A stretch of 34,983 bases of DNA from Vibrio brasiliensis LMG 20546 (GTDB lineage: Bacteria; Pseudomonadota; Gammaproteobacteria; Enterobacterales; Vibrionaceae): contig NZ_AEVS01000059.1 of NCBI RefSeq assembly GCF_000189255.1, positions 1-34,983 on the forward strand. The letters are read 5' to 3'. The position numbers and the translations under genes were made by a program. This document shows positions 8,024 to 15,591 of the stretch, in pieces; position 1 is the stretch's first letter; every line of letters starts with the position of its first letter. The notes below the pieces were generated by a model. That model was not told the origin of the DNA. It saw only the letters and a program-made list of their open reading frames with translations, and ran no database searches.

Positions 8024-9613
8024 TCAGCCTACTCTTACCTGATGCTTTTTGGTGACTTCTATGCCTAATCGCTTAGCTAACCGAGTGAGGTTTGCGCGGT
8101 CGGTTTTCAGCTGCCTCGCTGCCTTGGCCCAGTTAAAATCGGCTTGAGTCAGAGCGGAAACGATCATCTGACGCTGATACTCTTCGGTTGACTCGCGCAG
8201 ACCAAGTGATAAATCGAGCTCAGGCTTACCGGTCGTATCATTGTGCTGGCTAAAGTGATTGAGCTCTTCACTTGACTGCAATTGACCGATATCTTCGACA
8301 GATACGGTGATTAACTTGCCACCCTGACCTCGGGCACGGGCTTTCAGTGCAGCACGGTTGATCACATGCTCAAGTTCGCGAACATTACCCGGCCAGTTGT
8401 AGCGAGAGAGTAACAGTTGAGCATCTCTGCCGAGCTTGATTTGAACGATACCGAGTTTTCGTCTTGCTTGCTCTAGGAAATAGCCAGCCAATAGTACAAT
8501 ATCGCCATCGCGCTCTCTCAGAGCCGGGACTGTAATTGGATAAACACTCAGGCGATGGTAAAGATCTGAGCGGAAGTGGCCTTCCGATACTTCTTCTTTT
8601 AGATCCCGGTTGGTAGCCGCCAGTACGCGAACGTCAATGGTCTCGACCTTATCCTGACCGACCGGCTGGATCTCGTTATTTTGCAGTGCGCGGAGAATTT
8701 TACTTTGCGCTGCAAGTGGTAGTTCGCCAATTTCATCGAGAAACAGGGTACCGCCATCGGCAAGGGCAAACTTACCTAAACGCGATTTATCTGCGCCGGT
8801 AAACGCCCCTTTTACATGGCCAAATAGCTCACTCTCCACCAGATTCTCCGGGATCGCTGCACAGTTGACATACACCAGTGGCTGTTTCTTACGGGGTGAT
8901 AAGTGGTGCAGGCTACGAGCAACCAGCTCTTTACCAACACCTGTCTCACCATGGATCAAGATATTGAAATTAGAAGGAGCAACGACCTCAATATCGGCTT
9001 TGAGTGCTTGCATTGCCAGGCTATCGCCAATGATTTCACCGCCATCGCGATCCCAGGCCTCTTCGTTGAGCTCTTCGAATCGTTGCTGAGTCTGCTTAGC
9101 CTGCTGCTCCAGCTGGCTAACGGTAAGTGCCACTTTCAGTGTCGATGCAGCAATAGCCGAGAGTGCGTCAAGGCTACGTTTAGGGAACTGCTCAAACACA
9201 CCAGGGGTTAAACTATCGAGAGTCAGAACACCGAGTAATTTATCCGCATAAAGGAGTGGCAGCCCCATGCATGAGTGCATCGGTAGATCACCTTCGTAAT
9301 CGAGCAGTAAGTTATCGAAGGGATCGGGTAAATCGCTGTCTGCATCAAATCTTACCGCGGTTTTTGATTCACAAATACGGGCAAAACGCGGATGTTCGTC
9401 TATCTTAAAACGACGACCAAGCGTATCTCGGGTCAGACCTTGCATAGCAAGCGGTACCAGCGTGTCACCTTGTAGGGAGAGTAGCGCGACGCAGTCACAC
9501 TGAATAGCCTTACGAATGGCATCAAGTAGGTTGTTGAAACGATCCTGATCGTTATCGCCACGTGCCAGACCGATGGTCATATCGATCAGAGTTGAAACAG
9601 AGATATCTTGCAT
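8024..9613 (-). CDS. norR: NorR-type nitric oxide-responsive sigma-54 activator
   Basis: This 529-aa regulator has the NorR layout. An N-terminal GAF domain (about residues 15-165) binds NO at a non-haem iron in the known proteins. A central AAA+ sigma-54 interaction domain (about 190-425) has Walker A GETGVGKE, the GAFTGA loop that contacts sigma-54, and Walker B GGTLFLDEIGEL. A C-terminal Fis-type helix-turn-helix (about 485-520) begins near NWAKAARQL. It is divergent from the flavohaemoglobin gene, whose upstream region carries a -24/-12 promoter and GT-N7-AC sites, so hmpA is the clear target. The ATG at 9613 is used; a TTG nine bases earlier is also open. Function is firmly inferred from domains plus context. 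Confidence 0.92.
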   Translation of the reverse strand: MQDISVSTLIDMTIGLARGDNDQDRFNNLLDAIRKAIQCDCVALLSLQGDTLVPLAMQGLTRDTLGRRFKIDEHPRFARICESKTAVRFDADSDLPDPFDNLLLDYEGDLPMHSCMGLPLLYADKLLGVLTLDSLTPGVFEQFPKRSLDALSAIAASTLKVALTVSQLEQQAKQTQQRFEELNEEAWDRDGGEIIGDSLAMQALKADIEVVAPSNFNILIHGETGVGKELVARSLHHLSPRKKQPLVYVNCAAIPENLVESELFGHVKGAFTGADKSRLGKFALADGGTLFLDEIGELPLAAQSKILRALQNNEIQPVGQDKVETIDVRVLAATNRDLKEEVSEGHFRSDLYHRLSVYPITVPALRERDGDIVLLAGYFLEQARRKLGIVQIKLGRDAQLLLSRYNWPGNVRELEHVINRAALKARARGQGGKLITVSVEDIGQLQSSEELNHFSQHNDTTGKPELDLSLGLRESTEEYQRQMIVSALTQADFNWAKAARQLKTDRANLTRLAKRLGIEVTKKHQVRVG

Positions 9614-9661
9614 ACTTACCAAACGAAAAAAGTGTTGAACAATAAAATGTATTCCAATGAT

Positions 9662-9738
9662 GTTGAATTAACCACAACCAGAGAGTAATTACAATCTAAG
9701 TGAGTCATTTTGACATTTATTAAGTGAGTTAAATTGAC
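9662..9738. promoter_or_regulatory. Putative NorR enhancer sites (three GT-N7-AC motifs)
   Basis: Three near-palindromic GT-N7-AC elements lie between norR and hmpA. They are GTTGAATTAAC at 9662-9672, GTCATTTTGAC at 9704-9714 and GTTAAATTGAC at 9728-9738. The middle one matches the extended GTCA-N3-TGAC form perfectly. E. coli NorR uses three GT-N7-AC sites upstream of its target promoter, so the number and position fit. The first site is the least certain. Confidence 0.6.
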
Positions 9739-9792
9739 TGTTTTACAGCGTTCAACGGCAAGAAAACCAAGTAGTTAACTGCGTTTCTGATA

Positions 9793-9809
9793 TTGGCATT
9801 GTTCCTGCA
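9793..9809 (+). promoter_or_regulatory. Sigma-54 (-24/-12) promoter of hmpA
   Basis: The sequence TTGGCATTGTTCCTGCA has GG at 9795-9796 and GC at 9807-9808, exactly ten bases apart, as sigma-54 promoters require. It lies about 55 bases upstream of the hmpA start and downstream of the GT-N7-AC motifs, so a transcript would begin near 9820. Confidence 0.75.
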
Positions 9810-9861
9810 AAGTTAGGTGTGAACAAAAATATAAAATTAAAATATTGAGGAGAAAACTCAC

Positions 9862-11037
9862 ATGCTCAACAACCAGCACATTGAAGTCGTAAAAAGCACC
9901 ATCCCGCTTCTTGAATCTGCAGGCCCGGCACTGACTCAGCATTTCTATCAGAGAATGTTCACTCACAACCCTGAGTTAAAAGATATCTTCAACATGACGC
10001 ACCAGAAAACTGGCCGTCAAGGCGTTGCTCTGTTTGAGGCGGTGGCGGCGTATGCCAAGAATATCGATAACCTGCAGGTACTGACTTCTGCTGTCGAGCG
10101 AATCGCTCATAAACATACCAGCTTTAACATTCAGGCTGAGCACTATCAGATTGTTGGTCACCACTTGATTGAAACCTTACGTGAATTAGCCAGTGATGCT
10201 TTTACGCCAGAAATGGAAGAAGCATGGACCGCCGCGTATCTGTTCCTTGCTCAGGTGTTTATCGACCGCGAAGGTGAACTATACCTCCAGCGTAAGCAAG
10301 CCGTTGGTGGGTGGGCAAACGCTCGTCGTTTTGTCGTTAAATCTAAACAGCCAGAATCAGAATTCGTGACCAGTTTTGTATTGGCGCCACAAGACGGTGG
10401 TGAGGTTCTTGATTATCAACCAGGTCAGTACATCGGTATTGAACTGAAACCGACACAAGGTGAATACAACGAAATTCGTCAATACTCCTTGTCGCAAAAG
10501 CCAAATGGCTCTGAGTACCGTATTTCTGTGAAACGCGAGTTGGGTGAACATAAAGGCTTAGTGTCTAACTATCTGCATGATGAAGTGCACGAAGGTGACG
10601 TAGTCAGCTTATACCCACCTGCGGGTGACTTCTTCTATCAAGAAAAGCAGCAACCTGTGGTGTTGATCTCTGCTGGTGTTGGCGCGACACCGATCCAATC
10701 AATGATGCAAACCTTAGCAGCGCAGGGCAAGCAAGACGTAAGCGTTCTCTACGCGTGTAACAGCGAGCAACAGCATACATTCAAAGCGGATACGGCGCGT
10801 ATTGCTGGTGACAATAACTGGAAGTCTTTCACTTGGTATCTTGAAGAGTCCAATGCCGACTATCAGGGCGAACTAAATGTCAGCCTGATTGCGGATGAGC
10901 TGCCACTTAACAGTGGTGACTTTTATCTGTGTGGTCCAGTGGGCTTTATGGAATCCGTTGTTCGCCAGCTTGAATCATTAGGGGTTGCGCGAGATCGTAT
11001 TCACTATGAGGTGTTTGGCCCTCATACTTACCTATAA
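9862..11037 (+). CDS. hmpA: Flavohaemoglobin (nitric oxide dioxygenase)
   Basis: This 391-aa protein converts NO plus O2 and NAD(P)H to nitrate in the cytoplasm. The globin domain covers about residues 1-140 and keeps the key residues Tyr29, Gln53 and proximal His85 at the same numbers as E. coli Hmp. The FAD-binding domain follows (about 150-260) with the RQYSLS motif. The NAD-binding domain completes it (about 265-391), with SAGVGATPIQSMM, YLCGPVGFM and the terminal FGPH. The start has a strong GAGGAG ribosome site. A sigma-54 promoter and NorR sites lie upstream, so expression should be NO-induced through the divergent NorR. A strong bidirectional hairpin terminator follows at once. Length and motifs indicate an intact gene. 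Confidence 0.95.
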   Translation: MLNNQHIEVVKSTIPLLESAGPALTQHFYQRMFTHNPELKDIFNMTHQKTGRQGVALFEAVAAYAKNIDNLQVLTSAVERIAHKHTSFNIQAEHYQIVGHHLIETLRELASDAFTPEMEEAWTAAYLFLAQVFIDREGELYLQRKQAVGGWANARRFVVKSKQPESEFVTSFVLAPQDGGEVLDYQPGQYIGIELKPTQGEYNEIRQYSLSQKPNGSEYRISVKRELGEHKGLVSNYLHDEVHEGDVVSLYPPAGDFFYQEKQQPVVLISAGVGATPIQSMMQTLAAQGKQDVSVLYACNSEQQHTFKADTARIAGDNNWKSFTWYLEESNADYQGELNVSLIADELPLNSGDFYLCGPVGFMESVVRQLESLGVARDRIHYEVFGPHTYL

Positions 11038-11040
11038 ACG

Positions 11041-11065
11041 AAATGGCCCTCTGTGAGGGCCATTT
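11041..11065. terminator. Bidirectional intrinsic terminator between hmpA and the convergent yaeQ unit
   Basis: A perfect 11-bp stem (AAATGGCCCTC and its complement) closes a 3-base TGT loop, with A/T-rich flanks on both sides. It serves hmpA from the left and the convergent 180-aa gene from the right. Confidence 0.85.
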
Positions 11066-11076
11066 ATTTGAACTGC

Positions 11077-11619
11077 TTAGCTAGAAAACATTCGTTTTAT
11101 CCAACCAAACAGACCAGAAGAGCCTTGATTGTTGCCCCCTGAGCGTTCGACTCCGTGATAGAAGCTTTCAAGAAACTGAGTTCTTAGCCACTGAGGATCT
11201 TGTTTGTTCAGGCTCGCGATAAGCTGCGCGGTATTGTCAGCATGATCATTAGCCAGGCTAAAATCCATCTTAAGATAGCCTTGCAGATAGAGCCAAAGGT
11301 GTGTGACGAGTACTAACTGTTCAGCGCCTTGCTGCTCAAACTTGGCGGCGTGTTGCTCACCAAGGTTCGACACCAGCACATCCTGCATCGCCTGAATGGG
11401 CGCTATCTGCGCTTCAAGGGAAGCGGTCTCTTCCATATGCGCTTTGGTCAGAATTCCGAGCAGCCCATGCGTGGCAGGCTTATCCGGGTTGCGCTTTACT
11501 GCCTTGGCAAATAGGGGAGCGTGGCGCTGGCAAAATTGCTCCCAAGCGCTGCCCGGCACCGTGATAGCCGGAATCGAATCGGCCTCAATGGCGCTAAGCT
11601 GCTGCTCAAGCTCAGTCAT
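11077..11619 (-). CDS. Conserved-looking hypothetical protein, downstream of yaeQ
   Basis: This is a 180-aa predicted soluble protein I do not recognise. It is rich in Ala, Gln and Glu, with mostly helical character in the middle (repeated amphipathic stretches from about residue 55 to 110). A glycine/serine-rich linker near 160-170 is followed by a short amphipathic tail ending GLFGWIKRMFSS that could touch membrane. No catalytic motif is visible. Its start overlaps the yaeQ coding end by eight bases, so the two are translationally coupled. The shared terminator with hmpA ends this unit. Confidence 0.7.
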   Translation of the reverse strand: MTELEQQLSAIEADSIPAITVPGSAWEQFCQRHAPLFAKAVKRNPDKPATHGLLGILTKAHMEETASLEAQIAPIQAMQDVLVSNLGEQHAAKFEQQGAEQLVLVTHLWLYLQGYLKMDFSLANDHADNTAQLIASLNKQDPQWLRTQFLESFYHGVERSGGNNQGSSGLFGWIKRMFSS

Positions 11620-12151
11620 TGGACTGTAGCGTCTCTAGCGAGATTTCAAACGAGCCTTTATCACAGTCGACAAACAGGCTTTCACCGGTGATCATCACTG
11701 ACAGATCCATGCTGCGCTCTACCACGTCAGATAGGGCTTCGATTGCATCCCAGTTAAAGCGGTAGATGCTGGCATCGTATTGGTGAACCTTGTTTTTGGT
11801 TTGCTCCCACCATACTTCTGACTTGCTGTTGAAAGAGAACACATCCACTTGAGGAGCAAGGCGGCACGCTTTCTTAATGCGATCCAAAGAGGGCTCACCA
11901 ATATCCACCCAAAGCTGAATTTGGTCATCAAGAGATTTGACCCACAGATCAGGCTCTTCAGTGGTCGATAACCCTTTAGTCAAAGCCAAGTCAGGTTGCC
12001 ATTTGACGCAGAATGCCAGAATACGCGCCATCATGCGCGGCACGGTTTCAGAAGGGTGCTGTGCAACGGTCAACTGAGTCGAGTCATACAGATCGCGGTT
12101 AGTATCAGAAAGGGAAATTCTGAACTTATAGATGGTTGGTTTTAGAGCCAT
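11612..12151 (-). CDS. yaeQ: YaeQ family protein
   Basis: This 179-aa protein starts ALKPTIYKFRISLSDTNRDLYD, the hallmark of the YaeQ family. It keeps the family's later segments around HPSETVPRMMARILAFC, EPDLWVKSL and QLWVDIGEPS. Length matches E. coli YaeQ (about 180 aa). The molecular function is not established; the family is, as far as I recall, grouped structurally with PD-(D/E)XK nuclease folds (D-x-n then E/D-x-K-like positions), but activity is not shown. It is the first gene of a two-gene unit overlapping the 180-aa gene. The ribosome site before the ATG is weak. Confidence 0.88.
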   Translation of the reverse strand: MALKPTIYKFRISLSDTNRDLYDSTQLTVAQHPSETVPRMMARILAFCVKWQPDLALTKGLSTTEEPDLWVKSLDDQIQLWVDIGEPSLDRIKKACRLAPQVDVFSFNSKSEVWWEQTKNKVHQYDASIYRFNWDAIEALSDVVERSMDLSVMITGESLFVDCDKGSFEISLETLQSND

Positions 12152-12291
12152 GTATTTTCAAGGGTTCCAAGTGATTGAGATGTACTATAGATATACCGCT
12201 GAGGTTTTTCTTATAGTACCAACGTTTATTAAACTCACTATACCGCAGTCCCTGGAAAAACGGGAGCATAACTGATGGTTAACCCGACTCC

Positions 12292-12408
12292 TTACAAATA
12301 AATCTCAGGCTCTTTGTGTCGCTCTTCTTTCTCTCTAAAGCGTTCTTCGTATCGAAACTCATCTATGTTTGGACGAATGCTAAAAGTAGCAAAAGTAATT
12401 GAATACAT
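12292..12408 (-). CDS. Possible small protein (38 aa)
   Basis: This short open frame encodes MYSITFATFSIRPNIDEFRY followed by a strongly charged Glu/Arg/Lys-rich tail. The composition changes from hydrophobic to charged, and the third-base pattern looks protein-like. No clear ribosome site or known family supports it, so it may be spurious. It sits in an otherwise gene-free 400-bp gap between yaeQ and the cold-shock gene. Confidence 0.25.
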   Translation of the reverse strand: MYSITFATFSIRPNIDEFRYEERFREKEERHKEPEIYL

Positions 12409-12501
12409 TTTCAAAAGGCGAAAGGTTAAGGCATGCCAAGGAAAGGGGGAGAGCAGTGTAACTTATGAATCGTCGTTTTCAGACCTACAGTGTTAGTTAC
12501 A

Positions 12502-12532
12502 CAAAAAAATAGCCAGCTAAGAGCTGGCTATT
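12502..12532 (-). terminator. Intrinsic terminator of the cold-shock gene
   Basis: An 11-bp stem (AATAGCCAGCT with its complement) has a 3-base loop and is followed on the minus strand by a run of seven T. It lies about 20 bases downstream of the cold-shock protein reading frame. Confidence 0.85.
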
Positions 12533-12554
12533 GTAAAACTTGAGTACTTAAGAA

Positions 12555-12765
12555 TTAAAGTACTTTGATGTTCTCAGCTTGAGGACCTTTTTGACCTTGA
12601 GATACTACGAACTCAACTTTTTTGGCCTTCTACTAGAGTACGGAAACCGTCGCCAGTGATTGCAGAGAAGTGTGCAAAAACGTCTGGGCCGTTTTCTTGT
12701 TGAATGAAACCGAAACCTTTAGTTTCGTTGAACCATTTAACTGTACCAGTAACAGTGTTAGACAT
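12555..12765 (-). pseudogene. CspA-family cold-shock protein, frameshifted
   Basis: The start [20 protein letters not shown], with RNA-binding motifs KGFGFI and DVFAHFSAI, is a classic CspA-type nucleic-acid chaperone. An AAGGA ribosome site lies eight bases upstream. After residue 49 the frame breaks. The coding strand reads GGCC-AAAAAA-GTTGAG, and six A give a stop (TGA) two codons later. With five A the frame would continue [20 protein letters not shown] and end at a TAA at 12555, giving a normal 69-aa protein. So a single extra A in the homopolymer truncates the protein to 50 aa, losing the last beta strands. This could be a real mutation, a sequencing/assembly slip, or rescued by slippage. 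The intact terminator, leader and downstream codons argue that any lesion is recent. Confidence 0.85.
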
Positions 12766-12941
12766 AATGTATATCCTTGATAAATCTTGTAAAAGCCATA
12801 CGGCACCGATAGCGTGGAAAAGGAGATTGCTAATGCGTACGACGTTACGGTAGATATTCATCAATCCAACGAAACGGCGAAAGTAAACAAGAACCGTTTT
12901 CTAGCTGGCAACCAGTCTAAAGAGAAGTGCAACTAAGTCAA
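12766..12941 (-). promoter_or_regulatory. Promoter and long 5' leader of the cold-shock gene
   Basis: On the minus strand TTGACT (12936-12941) and TAGACT (12914-12919), 16 bases apart, form a plausible sigma-70 promoter. A transcript from it would carry an untranslated leader of roughly 140 nt before the ATG. CspA-type genes usually have such long structured leaders, which act in temperature-dependent control. The promoter assignment is by eye only. Confidence 0.4.
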
Positions 12942-13145
12942 TAAAAATCGGGGCATTTGCACACCATAAATAAGGGTTTTCATTGGAAAATTTGCGCTAG
13001 GTATAATTTCGAAAATATTACTGATTAGTGCATAAATAGTGTAACATTCGAACGCTTGGTTAATTGTTCTGCTTATCGATAAAAATCTGAGTAGAAACAC
13101 GACGTTGACCAGCAGTTTGTAAACAATAATTCAGAGGAACGCATT

Positions 13146-13355
13146 ATGGCGAAGAGAAGTAATCCAGCTTCTTTACCCGAGGAGACCGACATTCAAGTCG
13201 ATGTTGGAAGAGGGCAAATCAAAGACAACGCGCTCAAAGCAATGGTCACCAGTAAGCTCTATCGAGCTAAGGTTGAGAAAGCGAAAAAAGGCAAAGGCAG
13301 TTTCAGAAGAAACAACAAGCACAAGGGTAAAGAGCCCTATTCAAAAGCCGCTTAG
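13146..13355 (+). CDS. arfA: Alternative ribosome-rescue factor ArfA
   Basis: This 69-aa protein carries the ArfA core GQIKDNALKAMV (about residues 23-34), then a basic region VEKAKKGKGSFRRNNKHKGK that in known ArfA enters the empty mRNA channel. ArfA recruits RF2 to ribosomes stalled on mRNAs lacking a stop codon, backing up tmRNA. The N-terminal 20 residues are an acidic extension relative to E. coli. An AGAGGA ribosome site lies seven bases before the ATG. The last six or so codons and the stop codon form part of a long hairpin, the arrangement known from other proteobacterial arfA genes. There, cleavage or termination yields a nonstop mRNA, so ArfA is made only when trans-translation fails. 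Confidence 0.88.
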   Translation: MAKRSNPASLPEETDIQVDVGRGQIKDNALKAMVTSKLYRAKVEKAKKGKGSFRRNNKHKGKEPYSKAA

Positions 13356-13382
13356 ATAGCGAAGTTTGAATAGGGCTTTTTT
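13333..13382 (+). terminator. arfA hairpin spanning the stop codon, also an intrinsic terminator
   Basis: A 13-bp perfect stem (AGCCCTATTCAAA at 13333-13345 with its complement at 13365-13377) encloses a 19-base loop. The loop contains a second small stem (CGCT/AGCG) and the arfA stop codon TAG at 13353-13355. Six T follow. The left arm is coding sequence (from about codon 63). Such hairpins in arfA are RNase III targets or terminators that remove the stop codon. Confidence 0.8.
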
Positions 13383-13404
13383 CTGCAAGCGACATGAGTT
13401 GTGC

Positions 13405-14568
13405 TTAGCGTTCGATTCTTGGCGAGTAAATCGAATAAGCGGTGATCTGCCCAGCAACAATTGCCGAAAACATGAACAGCGCCGAAAGCCCGATACTCGG
13501 AATAGGCAGGATAGATTGCTCAAAGACGGACTGGCTGGCGCTGACCAACACGCGACTGCCCGGTACCAGGATAATGATGCCCTGAACGATGTAGATAGAG
13601 CCAGTCAGATCCATTTTCTTTGCAACCCAGGTGCCGTATAAGGTGATCAATACGGTCGTCACCCAGGTGCCCACTACCCAACCACTATCAAAGCCGAGGT
13701 AAAACGGTCCCCACATCCCGAGTGCGGCAACAGGCAGACCCAGCAAGATATCTGCAGGACGAGCATTAAAGATGATGCTCAGTGACACGGAGATCAGAAA
13801 CAGGCCGAAGACATGTAGCCACAGGGGCACCTCGTTGACGTATTCAATGGTTTCCGCGTGACCCCATATCGCTTCACCGATGTTCAGTCCCATTACGATG
13901 CCAACAAACAGCTTAATTAAGCTCAGAGCACTCTGCCCGAGCAGACTGGTTCCGGAGACTAAATCATTGAACGCCAGACACTCCAGTGAGTTGGCGATCG
14001 AGAGGCCGGGTACAAACAGCACGATTGCAGCAATACACAGCGCCCATATTGGAATAGCCATGCCTGTACTGGCAAAGAGTGCGACCAGAATACCTGTCAG
14101 CAGCGCGGCAATAAACTCAACAGCTATCGAGCGGCGACCCCGGCACACCTGTTGTGTCAGCCACACCACAAGACCTAAAAAGACCGAGAAAAGGATCGCG
14201 TCCATCGTGCTTCCGACCAGCATTAAATACGCAGGCGGGATCGCCATGTTAGCCAGTGCTGTCATCCATTTCGGGTAACCGACAGGCTCAGGGACTGGCT
14301 CACTGCTCGGCTGATTGATTCGAATAATGGTATTAGCTAACAAGCTTAAGTTAATTGAAGCTGGCTGGTGGCGTTTCATTACCACTGCGTTGTTATCGTC
14401 AGGGAACTGGTAGTTCACTGTGGTGGGGGTCGCTTGGATCATCACATCTACACCGTGTTTACGAGCGTAGAACTGGGTGTATTTTTCGAGTTTGTACGGT
14501 GCGCAGCCGCTGCGGTGAAGGGTGTCACCTATCTCGACAATCTTGTTTATTCGGTACTGGGAAGGCAT
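13405..14568 (-). CDS. ThrE-type threonine/serine exporter, fused YjjP-YjjB form
   Basis: This is a 387-aa inner-membrane protein. The soluble N-terminal region (about 1-110) and the first membrane block (about 110-245) match the ThrE/YjjP domain: IVEIGDTLHRSGCAPYKLE near the start, then VPGLSIANSLECLAFNDLVSG. The second block (about 250-385) matches the YjjB-type domain, with the repeated VPGSRVLVSAS motif. In many bacteria these halves are separate genes (yjjP, yjjB); here they are one polypeptide, as in the actinobacterial ThrE. Predicted role: export of threonine/serine or related small acids by proton-motive force. The ATG at 14568 is the only plausible start, but it has no clear ribosome site. 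It converges on arfA, 49 bases from that gene's end. Confidence 0.85.
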   Translation of the reverse strand: MPSQYRINKIVEIGDTLHRSGCAPYKLEKYTQFYARKHGVDVMIQATPTTVNYQFPDDNNAVVMKRHQPASINLSLLANTIIRINQPSSEPVPEPVGYPKWMTALANMAIPPAYLMLVGSTMDAILFSVFLGLVVWLTQQVCRGRRSIAVEFIAALLTGILVALFASTGMAIPIWALCIAAIVLFVPGLSIANSLECLAFNDLVSGTSLLGQSALSLIKLFVGIVMGLNIGEAIWGHAETIEYVNEVPLWLHVFGLFLISVSLSIIFNARPADILLGLPVAALGMWGPFYLGFDSGWVVGTWVTTVLITLYGTWVAKKMDLTGSIYIVQGIIILVPGSRVLVSASQSVFEQSILPIPSIGLSALFMFSAIVAGQITAYSIYSPRIER

Positions 14569-15043
14569 GGCGTGTTGGAACTAGGGATTTGTTGCGCAAA
14601 GGTATCAAACCCCCTGATGCGATTCGAGGCGAAATATAAGGAACAGTGGTTAAGCTCACACTTAAAATGTACGCGGGTATGTCGCGGAAGTATGTTGATT
14701 TCTGCAATCTTACGTTTTGCTCGTCAAAAATCTGCTTTTAAATGTGCTCACGTCTTGTTTTGGGTCACAAATGTGAAGGTATTTTTAAAATAATTAAATG
14801 TTATTTATTTGTAACTTTTGTAAGTGAGTGTTTCAGTTTATACCGAACAAGCCCTTGTTCTTCTTACGCCTTTGAATTAGGGCTCTTAACGGTATATTAA
14901 CAAATGCGGATTGATCAAATATTGAACAAGTTTTGCAACAAAATTGTGCTTGTAATTGATGAAGTAAATGATGAAAATATGCGCAAAATGAGATTTCAAT
15001 AATGAAAGGAAGCTTTTTCTAAGTTTTAAAAGCGAGGCAAAAC
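14569..15043. other. Gene-free intergenic region
   Basis: About 475 bases between two divergent genes, strongly A/T-rich from 14700 onward. Frames open here are shadows of the ThrE-like gene and do not look coding. The region must hold promoters for both neighbours, but I cannot single out convincing boxes. Confidence 0.5.
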
Positions 15044-15400
15044 ATGAAACTATTCATACTCTTTATGGTATCTATCTCTGCAGGCGTAGCATCAGCAGAA
15101 CATCTCCATTCATTTTTGCTAGGCCTTTACATTTCGACCATGGCGGTAGGCAGCTGTTACTGGTTTGCGTTCAGAAGCAGCCGATTCCCTCAATTAGCTT
15201 TGCTACTGCTTATCTGTGGTCTGTTCTCAAAAATTGCTATCACGGTAGCGGGTGTGAGCTGGGGTATGTCCCAAGAGCTGATTAGCTCCCCGTTCGTGTT
15301 TGCGCTTTCGTACCTGTTCTTCTCAATCGCTGCGACTTACCTTTGGTTTTCGCACCGTGAGCGCAAGATGAACAAGCAGGCTGCTTTGAAAGCCGCTTAA
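15044..15400 (+). CDS. Small unknown membrane protein
   Basis: This 118-aa protein has four likely membrane helices (about residues 3-18, 23-43, 51-70 and 83-104). The first could instead be a cleaved signal peptide ending near VASA. The tail is basic (HRERKMNKQAALKAA), which fits a cytoplasmic C-terminus. I do not recognise a family. A GAGG ribosome site lies six bases before the ATG, and a strong terminator follows, so it is a single-gene unit. Confidence 0.75.
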   Translation: MKLFILFMVSISAGVASAEHLHSFLLGLYISTMAVGSCYWFAFRSSRFPQLALLLLICGLFSKIAITVAGVSWGMSQELISSPFVFALSYLFFSIAATYLWFSHRERKMNKQAALKAA

Positions 15401-15420
15401 TTAAAAGTGAACAGATTGAA

Positions 15421-15450
15421 AACCAGCGGTTAACGTCGCTGGTTTTTTTT
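15421..15450 (+). terminator. Intrinsic terminator
   Basis: An 8-bp stem (AACCAGCG with CGCTGGTT) and 8-base loop are followed by an eight-T run, 20 bases after the small membrane-protein gene. Confidence 0.85.
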
Positions 15451-15591
15451 GTCTCAAATTGTGGCTAAAAGTGAGTTAAGTACGAAAAAACTCACTGAAT
15501 AGTAACGATTGATTTCAAAGCGGCTGAAACTGACAGGCGGTTGTCTATACTGAATTCGACCATGTTTAACTACAGTGAGACGTCGCACATC

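Noticed and set aside
12314-12496. 60-aa plus-strand open frame near the cold-shock gene
   Set aside because: No ribosome site, Ser/Lys-rich and low complexity; the opposite strand has a better, though still weak, candidate.
14368-14793. 141-aa open frame on the plus strand
   Set aside because: It lies mostly antisense to the start of the ThrE-like exporter and has no ribosome site or family resemblance; it is a shadow.
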